Assembly (NCBI RefSeq): GCF_000313135.1
Contig: NW_004457618.1
Location: forward strand, 399,139 to 448,898
Origin: Acanthamoeba castellanii str. Neff
Lineage: Eukaryota > Discosea > Longamoebia > Acanthamoebidae
DNA length: 49,760 nucleotides
Direction: 5' to 3'
Part shown: positions 1 to 11,489 of the stretch, piece after piece
Layout: each line of letters starts with the position of its first letter
How positions within the stretch are numbered: position 1 is the first letter of the stretch
Notes under the pieces: generated by a model
Database searches by the model: none
What the model was told of the DNA's origin: nothing
What the model saw: the letters and a program-made list of their open reading frames with translations, nothing else
Program-made: the position numbers and the translations under genes

Positions 1-15
1 CCCCTGGCCGCGACG

Positions 16-42
16 TTCGCGCCAAAAGTTTTCGCGCCAAAA
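16..42. promoter_or_regulatory. Tandem E2F/DP-like sites
   Basis: Two copies of TTCGCGCCAAAA lie side by side at 16-27 and 31-42. The second extends to TTTTCGCGCCAAAA at 29-42, which matches the classical E2F/DP consensus TTTSGCGC(CAAA). Nothing coding was recognised in 1-185, and the first gene inside the window ends at 186, so these sites would most likely belong to a cell-cycle-regulated gene left of the window. The motif match is seen; the function is inferred. Confidence 0.4.
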
Positions 43-185
43 CGAGACCTAACGCGAGCGGGAGGTGAAGAGCTTCATTGGTGATCGATGGGTGATACCT
101 TGCCCAATATGTACACATGCGGAGAAGCGCGATGGGGTCGGTAGTATAGGGATGAGTGGTGTCCTCCTCCTCCGCTGCGGCGGCT

Positions 186-1289
186 TCACTTGTTGAAGGT
201 GGGCCGGACGCTGCGGGCCTCCCTGGCCTTCTTGACCTCCTTGAGCTTCTTTTTGATCTTCAGGTCTCGGTTGTGCAGGGCGTGCACCATACCCTCCGCG
301 CTCTTGCCCAGCTGATGAGCAGCAACACACACGTTAACGTAAGTGGACGACTTGAGCCTGGTGCGAAGAGTGAGTAATGTACCATCGCCTTCTTGTTGGG
401 CGGCATCGACGCGGTGGGCGGCGAGCTCGGAGGAGACGAGCCAGCGGGGTCGTTGCCCGGCGATGAGAATGCAGGACTGCCCGGCGGGAACGAGTTACCC
501 GCCGCCTGCCCTTCCTCGGCTCCATACTGTGCTTGTTGCTGCTGCTGCTGCTGATAGTCCGCATACTTTCGCTTCGCCTGTGTAGTGAGAGAGAGAGAGA
601 GAGAGAATCAGTACACGACGTGCGTAGAGCGGCAGGAAAGCGATTGCAGAGACGCTCTTGTACGCACCCTATCGTCTTCTTCAGGGCTGTCCCGACTCTC
701 GACCACCTCCTCTTCAATTTGCTCTGCTTCGTGCTTCACAAGCCCGCCGCCCTCTGCGTAGTGAAGTGAAGCGAGCCAGTTAAAGGAGGGGCTGCAGTAC
801 GAGATAGCTTACGGGCTTGAACGAACCTCGCTTGACAGTTTTCATCCAGGAGGGTGAGGCAAGGCTGGTAGAGGGCGTCCACAGAGTCGCCTGTGGCTTG
901 AGCTTAGCCTGCAGCAGATGAGACTGCTTTGCCTGCCCGCGTTCCTCTCGCGAAAACGAACGCATGAACGATGGCTTCTCCTGGCCTGATTGTATATGCC
1001 AGCATCTCAGCATTTGCTTGCGCGATGCGACAAACGCGGGGGGGGGGACAAGGATTTTGTGTGAAGGGTAAGTACCTGGACGTGAAGCGGCAGCAGTAGC
1101 TGGCCGACCTGGGCCGGCAGATGCCTTGTGCTTGTGCTGCGCTTGAAGATTCTCCTTGAGCATCTCGCGTAGCTTGGCCTCGCTCTCATCGCCCGCATCC
1201 CTATCTTCTGGCTGCAGCAGGAGCTCGATGGCCTGATAGAAGAACTTGTCCTTTCCGAGGACACCCTTCTTCACCACATTGAGCGACAT
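186..1289 (-). CDS. Unknown charged coiled-coil protein
   Basis: I do not recognise this family. The chosen start is the ATG at 1289 (MSLNVVKKG). The first exon, down to about 1076, carries a helical segment (DKFFYQAIELLLQPEDR). An acceptor near 903 opens a short exon that reads DALYQPCLTLLDENCQ and ends at a GTAAGC donor near 817. Next come an acidic exon (EAEQIEEEVVES, about 675-745), an exon with a seven-glutamine tract and a Ser/Pro-rich linker (about 380-580), and a basic helix ending VRPTFNK with the stop at 186. The pattern suggests a nuclear or scaffold protein, but this is only inference. It starts 75 bp downstream of the DsbA-like gene on the same strand. Splice choices for the second exon are uncertain because another frame is also open there. 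Confidence 0.55.
587..606. repeat. (GA)10 microsatellite
   Basis: A perfect GA dinucleotide run sits in an intron of the coiled-coil gene, next to the CAG-type codons that encode its polyglutamine tract (about 531-553). Confidence 0.9.
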
Positions 1290-1364
1290 CTTCGATTTGC
1301 GCCATGCGCCAATCTTTTTCTTTTTCACGATTTCTTTTTATTGTTTTCTTTGTTTCCTTTCCAC

Positions 1365-2399
1365 TCAGAACTGCTGGGCCAGGAGGGAGTCGATGAAGGT
1401 GGTCCACTGGGCGACCGTGGCATTGTCGGGGATCTGCAGAGCCTTGAAGCCATTGACGAGGAAGGTGGGCGTCTCATAGACCTGACGAATGATCGCCGTG
1501 TGGATATCGGCATCCACACGCGCGTACACGGCGTCACTGCACCACACCCGTAAGAAAGCAGGTGAGCTTCAGCACCAGCTGCGCTTATGGAGCGAACAAG
1601 GGTACCTGTCAACTTGCGCGTAGAAGGTCGAAGGGCTGATGCCGAACTTGGGCATCCAGCCGGCCAGCAGGGAGTACCTTCAAGCAAGCGTGTGTGCGGC
1701 TTGGTGAGCCATGAGGAGGATAGGCCATCCTGTGTGTGTGTGTGTGGAGGTGCGTACAAATCAGCAGCGGTCTTGTTCTGGAAGGCGCTGTTGTAGAACT
1801 GGGCCTGGTTGGCGAAGAGGAAGCTGGCAGCTTCCCAGTAGCCTGCATGATGACACAAGAAGGAGGTGAGTGCACGTTGAGAAGACGTAGGAAGAGTAGG
1901 AACCGCACGGTCAGGGGCATTGAGGGCGACCACGCCAGCGGCCTCAGCGACTATGAAGGCCTGGCGATGGAGCCAAAGCGGGAAGATGTGGAGCGTGTAG
2001 TAGATCTTGTCCGGACCGTAAAGCTTCAGCACCTGCTCCACGATAGGGTACGAGTCTAAAAGCACCACGGGTTGTACGTCAGTCTCAGCCTTGGAGTTAC
2101 GGAGAAGATTAAGGCAAGAAGCACCAGCGCAGTAGGGGCACTGGTAGTCAGCGAACTCAGTGATGTGGATGGGTGCCGACGGGTTGCCCCGGTGCATGCC
2201 CGGTGCGGTCTTGGGGATGGGCAGCTGTTGCCCATTGACAACCTGGGCGAGGAAGATAAAATGGTAAATGAAAGATGAAATGGGGATGAAATGGTAAATG
2301 AAGGAAGTTAATTGGAAGCTGCCGAACGAGTTGACACGGGCGTTAACATACCACAAGGGCGAGGAGCAGAGTACAAGCGACAGCGAGGAACCTCTTCAT
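1365..2399 (-). CDS. Secreted DsbA-like thioredoxin-fold oxidoreductase
   Basis: The ATG at 2399 opens a signal peptide (MKRFLAVACTLLLALVV). After a donor near 2352, the second exon (about 2247-2063) encodes an ITEFADYQCPYC segment. This is the redox-active CPYC motif at the start of the thioredoxin-fold helix, as in bacterial DsbA. Later exons give the helical insertion (YTLHIFPLWLHRQAF) and a final exon with the cis-proline loop ETPTFLVNG and C-terminal LLAQQF. By family knowledge it would catalyse dithiol-disulphide exchange in the secretory pathway or outside the cell. CPYC is close to the CPHC of E. coli DsbA. The gene is divergent from the RhoGAP gene and has about six exons; the donor after NAPD (near 1925) and the short exon at about 1612-1680 are the least certain. 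The family call is firm and the substrate is unknown. Confidence 0.85.
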
Positions 2400-3114
2400 C
2401 CGGTGTAACACTTCGGCCGTCAAGTAGTTCAACAAGCGCCGAACATAATCGCGCCAGCATTGCCGTAGCGCCGACAAGAAAAGTAGACCACCAACCCAGC
2501 TGGGCGGTTCAGGACCGTGTGCGAGGATCACTCTTTGGCAATACGCAAGTGCCGGCACCAAGGTAAAGATCAATCGGCTTGTGATTTTGCGATATGAAAT
2601 TGACTTGGCATCCTTCCTCTAATTGAAGATGCTGAACACAGTTTAGCCTAAGAGAACGCCCTAATCGCCAGGACTGGATTCGATCCCTTGCATAAGCAGT
2701 CCTGGCGAGAGTGCGCGTGGATTCCATGCCTCGCCGAACGAAGCTGTGACACCATGCACAGCCCGCTTCAAGGACCGCTAGTTCCGATTGCCACCTGCCC
2801 GGTCAGGGTCCCAGCTTCAGGCGATCCCTGCTTCCTGTTAGTTCTACTGGGCCTCCACAACAGCGAAGGCCTTGAGGTACGGCCTCGGCTTCCTGCTTCG
2901 GATCACGAACCTGTTTGCTTCTGAAGCCCTCAAAACCAAGAGCACTGCATGATGGTGTCTCTTTTGTCATCCTGCAGGCCAACGTCGTCTTAGTCCTCGA
3001 GCCGAGCGCGCCATCGATTACAATTTGCTTTCAGGCCTCCTTTCAAGACAAGGCACCACAAACCACCCATCGCTCTCCACGATCCATCCAACTGGTCGCG
3101 TGTGGTTCGAGCTC
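2400..3114. other. Divergent intergenic region, DsbA-like / RhoGAP
   Basis: About 715 bp separate two divergent start codons. Open frames here lack the GC3 bias of neighbouring exons and I see no convincing exon. It presumably holds both promoters and 5' UTRs. No clear TATA box was found. Confidence 0.5.
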
Positions 3115-6100
3115 ATGAGTACTACATCGGCGGCCGAGAGGAGCTCATTGACGGCATCATCGGCCGCAGCTACCACAGCAGCGATCCTCGAAGCTGCCGA
3201 GGCCGCGGCGCGCCAGCAGGACGGCGGCTGGAAGCGCTCGACCCGTCGACGCAATGCCAAGCAGTTCCGCCGCAGCACCTCGTGCCCGTCCGTCGCCCTC
3301 CTTGCCTATCTGCGCACTCAGAGCGCCGCCGCAGACGCCGACCAAGAACAACAGCGGCAACCCGAGGAGAATGCAGTGTTTCTGCCGTCGTTCCCTGATC
3401 TTGACATCGACGGCGACCATGGCGGACCGCCGCAGGAGGCCCTGGACTGGGAGCGGGAGCACAAGGGCGAGGCCGACTCGCGCGCGCGTCTCAGCCACCC
3501 GCAGCCGCAGGCCTTCCGCATCGATATCGGTGATGGCTTGCCGGCCACGTCTGCCCACTACGTCCGCCGATCGACCAGTGCGGCCCGGGCGCCCGGACTG
3601 CACGCCCACCAGCGCCCCGCCAGCAGCGACAACCGCGTGTGGCTGGTCCGCCACCACCCAGACGAGGGCCATGACTACGCCGAGTTTGCCCTGGGCGAGG
3701 GCGACGACGGCGACGACCACGAGCGGGAGGACGACGAACGCTCAGAGTGGATGCAGGTTGCCCGGGAGCGCGAGCAGCTCGAGCGCGAGCGGGCCGACCT
3801 GTTCGAGGTGGTGCGCATGTGGCGCGACCGCGAGGAGGAGCACCTGACCAAGGAGGCCAAGGCCCGCCGAGCCCTCAAGCTACTCCTGCAGGTCAACGAC
3901 AACATCGAGGACGACATGCGGCGCCGCAGCTACTGCGGCGGCGGGCCGCCACAGCGCTCACGGGCCATCATCAATGACATGGAAGCCGAGGAGCGGCGCG
4001 GCGACCGCCGGCTGAGCCTCGTCGTCGAGGTACTCACGCGCATGGCCAGGGAGCAGCTCGAGGGCAACCTCCTCGGCTTCATCCGCAATAGCATCGACAA
4101 CACCAACACCGCCTCTGGCGCTGGCGCTGGCGCTGGGCACAACAAGAAGCCGTTCGCCTACGTCGGCACGGGTCACGCCACATCGCGCTACAACCACAGC
4201 CACGGCGCGTCGGGACACATCCTGGACCACTCCCGCTTCCACTACGACCCCGAAGAGGAGCGCCACAAGGCGAAGAAACTCGGCGCGAAGCTCAACCATC
4301 ACCATCATCATCAGCAGCAACATGAATTCGATCAACGCCAGAAGAAAAAGCCCCGACACCAGCAGCGCAACAGGCAGGCTAAGGCGGAGGCGGAGACGAA
4401 GGAGGCGCACGACGGTCGCGTCGGGTTTAGTAGAGCGCGCCGGTTCTCGACCAAACAGCGGTACCTCGAGCACCTGGCGGCCACCCACTACTCCCACGGC
4501 GGCGACGACCCGGACCGACGCGCTGTCTCCATGCGCAACTTCAAGCGGCCGTCGCTCTTTGCCGTGGTCGGCGGCGGCGGCCAGGGACAACCGGTCGACT
4601 CGCGGCGTAGAGCGGCGGTCCACCGTCGCGAGCGGATGGACCGCGTGGCGTCGGTGGCCACCTTCGACCGCCGCGGGCGCGTCGATCTGCTGGCGTCGGC
4701 CAACACCGACGATGAGGGCGACGACGACACAGAGCAGCTGAAGGAGGAGCAGCAGGCGAAGAAAGAGCTGAGCGATGCCGTCGACGCCATAGTCGCCGTC
4801 GCCGATCAACTCGCCGCCGACGAGAGCGTTGAGGGTCCTGCCACCACCCCGTGACGATGAAGAAGGTGATGACGGCGTCGAGCGAGGCCGTCCAGCGGCG
4901 GAAGCTCATGAAGCGCTGCTTGACCGACGAGATCATGGACATCCTGCGTGACTCGGACGACAGCGACGGCATGGACTCGAGCGCGAGCGCGTCTGGGAGC
5001 GTGCCTCGCGTGCGCGCCTCCAAGAGCGAAGAGATGACCCGGCCCGTGGCCTCCCCGCTGCAGCGGCGCAACGTGATCTGGCGCGACCACAATGTCGACG
5101 ACGTCGACGTCGACAGCAACGACTCTGTCGACAGTCTGCCGCAGAATCGGGCTACATTGGCCGAGCTGGCCGGCCACGGCAGTCCGGTCAAACGGCACCC
5201 CAAGGCCGAGGCGCGCCCGAGCCGGCGGGAGTCGGCCGAGGAGCGGCGGACCCGGAAGCAGCTGGCGAAGAAGCGGGCCAAGCTGCAGCGGCGCGAGATG
5301 AAGAAGCTCGAGAAGCGGGCCAAGAAGGAGGAGAAGAAGCGCGCCCGGGTGTGGATGCGCGAGGTCAAGGACCTCAAGCGGCAGCTCCGCCTCCAGAAGA
5401 AGAAGCGCAACAAGGACAAGCAGCAGCCCGACGACGATGTCGACAGCAGCAGCCAGGAGGTGGTAGCCGAGCGACTCGATGAGGTCTCGGCCGGCAAGGT
5501 CGGCAGCAGCGGCGGCGGCGCGAAGAAGCACAGCCACTTCTTCGGAAAGCTGAGGCGGAAGAAGGACCTCACCAAGAAGAAGAACGAAGACGATGTCGAC
5601 ACCAAGAACAAGAATGAAGACGACGACGACGAAGATGAGGAGACCGCCGTGTCGCCACGTCAGCAGCGTCGTCGGGCCTTCAAGTCGGTGTCTCTGCGCG
5701 CGATGCGCAAGAAGGACTCGACCACGCCCGACCACAGCGTCCCGGCCGACGAAGCAGCTGCCGAGGAGACCACAAGCGCCGGCGGCGGTGGCAGGCTCGT
5801 TTCGTTCTGGCGCAAGCGGCCCCACGGGGGGTCGAAGAAGGCCAAAGACGCCGTGCAGCCGCAGCCCCAGTCGCAGCCGGGGGCGACAGCCGAGAACGAC
5901 GAGAACGAAACGCCCACGTCGAGCGTGAGCGCTCGGCTGCCCATGGACACCCTTCTGGCCAACAGTCGTCAAACGGGCTCGTCCGCCGTCGGCATCACCG
6001 ACCACGATGGCGACAACGGCGACAACAACGACAACTACGAGGCGGTCGAGGGTAGCGGCGAGCGCGAGGTCGACGGCGACGACGACGAGGTCGAGGAGGA

Positions 6101-7497
6101 GCAGCTGATCGAGGAGGACGAAGATGAAGAAGACGAGCTCGAGGAGTGGGAGCGCGGTAAGGGAAAAGAAGTGGAGCAGCAGCAGCAGCTCTATGAAGGT
6201 GAAGAGGAAGAAGAGGTGCGTGTAGCGGAGGACAAGGGCAAGGAGAAGGAGGAGCAGAAGGAGGAGTGGTGTACCGCGGCAGTCGTGCCGGTGGCGACGC
6301 ATAATACCAGGCAGGCGGAGGGCGAGATCCGGTACAGCGTGGCGGTGCAGGCCATGGGCCAGCCGCTCTTCGGCAAATCGCTGGCCCGGCTCATCGAGAA
6401 CCAGCGCCTCGAGGAAAAGGTAAACACTCTAAACGAACAATATCATCCTGCACCACCGCCACGTATATGTGTGCAACACTCGTTTGACCGACCGATGTGC
6501 CTTTGTGTCGTGTGTGTCGTGTGTGTCGTGTGCGCTTCAGATGCTCGGAATTCCAACGCTGGCAGTGCCTCGCGTGATGTACATCCTCTGCCGTGCGCTC
6601 CTCCAGCGAAGCGGCGGTACGCCGACCCCCACTACTCGAACACACCGAACAGTGTGTGGCTGACTGGTCGTGGCGGATTGACCGGTCCACGATCGTGGCT
6701 GCGCACAGCTGCGGGGAACATGGAGGGCCTTTTCCGAGTGTCGGGCAGCAGCGTTGAGGTGCAACGGCTCCAGGACCAGCTCGAAATCAGGTATTTGCTT
6801 TCTTAAGAGCTTCAACTTATTATTTTGCATAGTGTGCGATGGAAACTGACGCACGCACACGCACACGCACACACCGCACGCACACGCACACGCTTAGGGA
6901 CTATGACGTGTGCGCGTTCGATTGCTATGCGATCGCGTCGTGCATGGAGGCGTGGCTGTCCCAGCTGCCCGAGCCGATCATCCCCGAGGAATTCTACAAT
7001 GACTGTGTCAAGAATGCCAACAGGCCCGACCAATCCCTGCTCATCATCGACCGCATCCCCGAGGTAACACCACGCATACACGCCACACACGCCACACGCG
7101 CACACATGCACACACGCACACACACCGCACTCACCGCACACGTGTGTGGTTGACGTGTGGTTCAGATCAACAAGTGCGTGGTGTGGTGCATCTGCGAGTT
7201 CGTGCGGCGAATCACGCAGCCCAAGCAGGTCATCAAGACCATGATGAACGCACACAACCTCGCCATCGTGTTCGCGCCCAGCCTCCTTCGGTACACGAGG
7301 CTTGACCAGCCCTGTCCTACCCATCATCATCTCTGCACGTTACTAACTGCACCATGGTGTGCGTTGTGTGTGGTGTGTCTAGCAGGTGTGGCGACCAGGC
7401 GATCATGTTTTATCTTTCGACGTTCGAAGTGATGTTCGTGCAGAACCTCTTCCAGAGCTACGCCAACCTCGGCGTGCCCCTCATTTCCCTCGACTGA
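3115..7497 (+). CDS. Long charged protein with C-terminal RhoGAP domain
   Basis: The chosen ATG is at 3115 (MSTTSAAERSS); the upstream frame is open but lacks an ATG. The first 1.1 kb of protein-coding sequence is low complexity, with Glu/Arg coiled coil (about 3750-3900), a His/Gln stretch near 4300 and a Lys/Glu-rich block near 5200-5400. The RhoGAP domain begins near 6350 (GQPLFGKSLARLIENQ) and is spread over five exons. It contains MEGLFRVSG with the catalytic arginine finger, WLSQLPEPIIPEEFY, and MMNAHNLAIVFAPSLLR. The last exon ends PLISLD with the stop at 7495-7497. By family knowledge it stimulates GTP hydrolysis by a Rho/Rac-type GTPase. Introns: about 6421-6540, 6625-6710, 6790-6894, 7063-7165 and 7289-7385. 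One oddity: the open frame stops at 4852-4854 and coding continues in another frame from about 4855, which implies a very small intron or an assembly indel. Confidence 0.85.
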
Positions 7498-7603
7498 TGG
7501 TGTTCTTCTTCGGCGGGTCGCTTGCATTTCTTCTTGGGCCTGTACATAATTTCTTTTTTTAACAAAGAAAGAAAAGCTGCAACGAGAAAAGCAAAAGAAA
7601 AGC

Positions 7604-7609
7604 AATAAA
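7604..7609 (+). terminator. AATAAA polyadenylation signal, RhoGAP gene
   Basis: AATAAA lies 107 bp downstream of the RhoGAP stop codon and 15 bp before the next gene's ATG, which indicates very tight spacing. Confidence 0.5.
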
Positions 7610-7624
7610 GAACGCTCTAGCAAG

Positions 7625-10600
7625 ATGATGGAAGCGCCGCCGCTCTGGGAGCAGTGTGTGGCGGCTTTGGTAAAGCGGTTCCTCGTCATGGCCACGTACG
7701 ACAACCTGCAACAAATCTCTTTATTTTTAGCATATTTTTATCATTTGCTCTACAACGCCCCGTGTGGTGCGAGCAGGGAGGAGGCCGCTGGCGAGGCGCC
7801 GCACCACCGCAGGCGAAGGGCGGCACTGGCGCTGTCGGCCGAGGTAGCGGCAGTGGGCGACAGGGTCGCGCAGGCCATGCTCCGCGCTGAGCTGGTGGAC
7901 GACTACACGCTGCCCCTCTTCGCCGCACTCCCCGGCGTCACCCGTCTCCCCCTCCAGTACGTGCTTTTCGCAACACACACGCACGACACGCATGCCACGA
8001 CGACACGCAGCACGCACGCACGACACGACACGCACGACACGCACGACACGTACGACATGCACACCACCTGATGACATGAACGTTGTGGTGATCAGGAAAC
8101 TCCGTTTCTGTCCCGCGGCGCACTGACCGGAGCCGCAGCACTGTGCGGGAGCCTTCGTTCGCTCGACGCGACAGCCACGCGGTACACCACCCATTGACGC
8201 CACAAGGCGGTGCACCGCTGCCGGGCGTGATGGTGGCGATGGCTCACTGAGGACTACAGGGTGGATGACTCGTTTCTCGAACAGCTGGCGCAGAGTCAAG
8301 CCGTGGGCACGCTCGAGCAGCTGGACCTCAGCCTCTGCGGCATCACCAACGCAGGCCTGGCGCATCTGCGCCCCTTCACACATCTGCGGTTCGTCAGCCT
8401 TTATTTGTTTATTTATTATTTCATTTGTTTTAATAAATTAATAAATAAATCAACTGAGTGTGATACAGATCGCTGGTCGCCCACAAATGCTGGCGACTCG
8501 ACGACAAGTGCACCGAAGTGCTTGCACAGGCGTGTCCGGGCTCGAGGTTCGATCCTACCACTCTACAGCGCCAGCTTCGTTGCTAACGCACGCGCGCACG
8601 CCCACGCGCGCACACGACAGGCACTGGACGTATCGTTTATTGGGCTCTCGGATGCGCTCCTGGACCCCTTGTTGGCATGGGTCGAGGGTCCCGCTGAAGA
8701 TGAGCGCCATCAGGCCCTCCCGAGCCTCACCTCCCTTTCGCTGCGAGAGACCAACATCACCCCGCAGGGCATCGAGCGCTTCCTTACGTACCGCACACGC
8801 ACACGCACACGCACCACCGCACACACCACCGCACACGCACCACCGCACACGCACACGCTCATCGGAGGTAAAATTTGCATAGAAAGGCGAGGGATCGAGA
8901 AGTTCGTCAAGTTCCACATTCCGCCGAGCTACATCTTCAGGTCGATGGTGGACGACGACGACGAGGACGAGGACGAGGAGGACCGGAGGTGGGGCCAGTG
9001 GATCGACACCCTGGTCCGCTGCCTGACCACCTGCCCGCTGCTCACGCGGCTGCCCCACTGCCTCCTCGGCGGCGAGCTCCTGCCGCACATCGCACTCGCC
9101 GATGATGACGTCGACAATGATGTCGACACACTCACGCCACGGCGCGGTGAGAAGGCCGAGGGCAAGACGAAGAAGAAGAAGGAGGAGGAAGAAGAAGAAG
9201 AAGAGAAGAGGCCGCTGCGCTTTCCGCAGCTGAGGCGCCTGGAGAAGCTGCGGATGGAGTACAACGACACGCGGTCGGACGTGCCGTCGGTGGACCACCT
9301 GGCCGCGTTCATCGCGTCGTCGTGCCCGTCGCTCACCAGCTTCGCCATCGACACCGGCTACCAGGGCGGCTTCATCCCGGCGCACGAGCTCGCCCTCGCG
9401 CTCGGCGCGCTCGACCACCTTCTCGCCCTCGAGCTCAGCGGCGTAGACTTTGACTTTGTCGCCGCCGCCGGCGGCGCCGTGGCCTGCGGGCCGCGCCTGC
9501 CCCTCTGCCGGCCGCCGCCGTCGGTCGTGTCGCCGGCCTTCACGGGCCTGGCCAAGCTGGTGGTCTCATCGTCGCAGGTGGCCTTTGCCGCGCTCGACCA
9601 GTTGACCCAGCTCCCGCGGCTCAACAAGCTCGTGCTCGAGCTCGTCACCTTCACCCTCGACCACGACCACGACAACGACCACAACAATGACGACGACGCC
9701 GATGGTGATGATGGTGATGATGACGTCAGCGTGGAGAGGTGGGTGGAGCGAAAGTGGAGCGATACGGTGGCGGGGCTGCGCAAGCTGCGGACGCTGCAGT
9801 GGTGCCAGTGCACGTTCGAGCCGCCGCTGACGGTGACGATGCGGCTCGACTTGCGCCACCCGAAGCTGGCCCGGCTCGACTGGCGCGCGTCGGACGAGGG
9901 CGAGCCGGCCCAACTGGTGAGGCTCGAGTGCCCGCGGCTCAAGCGCCTGGCGCTCCACCTGGACCACCTGCGGCTCGGCCCCGGATTGACGCTGGCGGGA
10001 CTCGTGGCCGCGACGCCGCTGCTGCAGACCCTGCGGGCCGACGTGCCGCACGACGACGACGACGCCGACGCCGACGCCGATGCGCTCCAGCGCGCCGTTC
10101 AGGGCCTGGGCCGGCTGCACGATCTGTCGCTAGACTTTGTGGCGTCGATCGGCGACGAACTGCGGCTGCGCCAGGTGGGCCAGATCGCGTCGCGCAGCCT
10201 GCAGCAGCTGTCGCTGACCCACGCGGCGGCCACGACCGAAGGCCTGCGGCGGGTGCTGGAGGGCTGCCCGCGGCTGGTGGGCCTCAGCCTGTTCGACATC
10301 GAGGGCGTGACCCAACTCAACGACGTCCAGCACGCCGCACTCTCCACCGTCCACCTGGCCAACATGCCGCACCTCTCCGGCACGCTCAACCTCCAAGGTA
10401 TGCCAACTATGCGTGTGCGCGTGTGCGCGTGTGCGCGTGTGCGCGTGTGCGCGTGTGCGGTCGTGCGTGTGTCGTGTGTGTCGTGTGTGTCGTTTGTCGT
10501 GTGTCGTGTCGTTTCACCACTGATGAGCGCGCGCGTGTGCCCAGGAATGGTGAATCTGGTGACGCTGCTGTTGTGGGAGGTGCCCGGGGTGACGAAGCTG

Positions 10601-10927
10601 GTGGTCGCCGGCAGCCAGGCGTGCGACGAGGTGGGCGCGCACCACTGCGCCGCGCTCGCCGAGGTGGTGGTGGTCGACAGCCCCAGCCTGGAGCGGCTAG
10701 CGCTCACCCACAACCCCGACCTGGCCAGCGTGGCCGTCGTGGCGCCGCGCCTGCAGTCCCTCTGCATCGAAGCCGCGCCGCAGCTGCGCAGCGTGGACCC
10801 GCTCGAGTGCCCTCTGGCGACCGAGCTGCGCCTGGTAGACCTGCCCCTCGTGCCGCAGGCCGTCTACGAACACGTCGCGCGGCACTGCACCAAGCTGAGC
10901 CATTTGGTGCGTTCGTGCCAACTATGA
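7625..10927 (+). CDS. Leucine-rich-repeat protein with acidic inserts
   Basis: The ATG at 7625 begins MMEAPPLWEQCVAAL. LRRs of the cysteine-containing (AMN1/F-box-associated) style start near 8140 (CGSLRSLD, then LEQLDLSLCGITNAGLAHL, then LVAHKCWRLDDKC). They continue to the end (LSLTHAAATTEGLRRVLEGCP, YEHVARHCTKLSHLV); the stop is at 10925-10927. The N-terminus resembles an F-box-type lead-in, but I cannot confirm an F-box. Such proteins usually act as binding scaffolds or SCF substrate receptors. Four charged homopolymer inserts interrupt the LRRs: Asp/Glu at about 8950-8985, Lys/Glu at 9165-9210, Asp/His/Asn at 9655-9725 and Asp/Ala at 10047-10080. Introns include about 7697-7776, 7958-8094, 8390-8468, 8792-8940 and 10397-10544. 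The frame does not join cleanly around 8530-8620 (end of one exon to ALDVSFIGLSD), so a border or base there is wrong. Confidence 0.75.
10412..10505. repeat. GTGTGCGC / GTGTCGT intronic repeat
   Basis: Six copies of GTGTGCGC grade into GTGTGTCGT units, filling most of the intron that splits the LRR coding sequence at NLQ / GMVNLV. Confidence 0.85.
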
Positions 10928-11489
10928 TACTTCGTTCGCGCCCAAATACGACGCCTGACGACGTAAACATGGCGGTTGGCGCAGGTCACGTCGAGGGACT
11001 AGTCGGCCGCAAGACACGCCACGTTGCAGACGAATGGTGCTTCATTTGTTCAAAGTCTCATCTTCCTAACCGCACACGCACGCCGCACACGCCGCACACG
11101 CGCGACCTTTGGGGTGAGAGGCCAAAAAGGGTGATGGAGCTATGCGCCAGGCTTACCGACAGCGTCTGCGACAACCGAAAGGACGGCCAAGTCTTTCAAG
11201 GATAAGCCGTCCCCTGATGGTTTGTTCATTGTTGCAGTTGATAGCCGTCGGTTGGAGACGAGCGATTACGGGTTGGAGATATATTCGCCCGTCCCCGATG
11301 CCGTAGAACGTCTGTAGCATGAGAGCACCCTCGCACTACCCACGCCCAGGCGAGCACGACGTAAGTACCTTCGACCTCCTCCAGCCACCCACTTGTGGGA
11401 CACCCAAGTTTTTCAGTGATGTTGTTTAGTTTAAATAAATATATTTTGTATATTAAATATTTTGTTGTTTATTGTTTGAATAAGTTCTA
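10928..11489. other. Convergent intergenic region, LRR / SGNH genes
   Basis: About 560 bp lie between two convergent stop codons. A short frame at about 11242-11318 (SRRLETSDYGLEIYSPVPD) has coding-like composition and follows a good acceptor (TTGTTGCAG). It could be an alternative last exon of the LRR gene, but the phase from the preceding exon does not fit a simple splice. An ATG at 11319 leads to a GTAAGTACC donor after 14 codons. Neither is supported enough to call a gene. Confidence 0.35.
11468..11473 (-). terminator. AATAAA polyadenylation signal, SGNH gene
   Basis: AATAAA on the minus strand lies 17 bp beyond the SGNH hydrolase stop codon, in an AT-rich 3' flank. Confidence 0.45.

Noticed and set aside
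4806..6302. 498-codon minus-strand frame rich in Leu and Val
   Set aside because: Exact antisense of the charged RhoGAP coding region; an artefact of GC3-biased codons. No domain, signal or splice logic of its own.
9739..11205. 488-codon plus-strand frame rich in Arg, Gly and Ala
   Set aside because: Out-of-frame shadow of the LRR gene; composition is that of a +1 reading of GC-rich codons.
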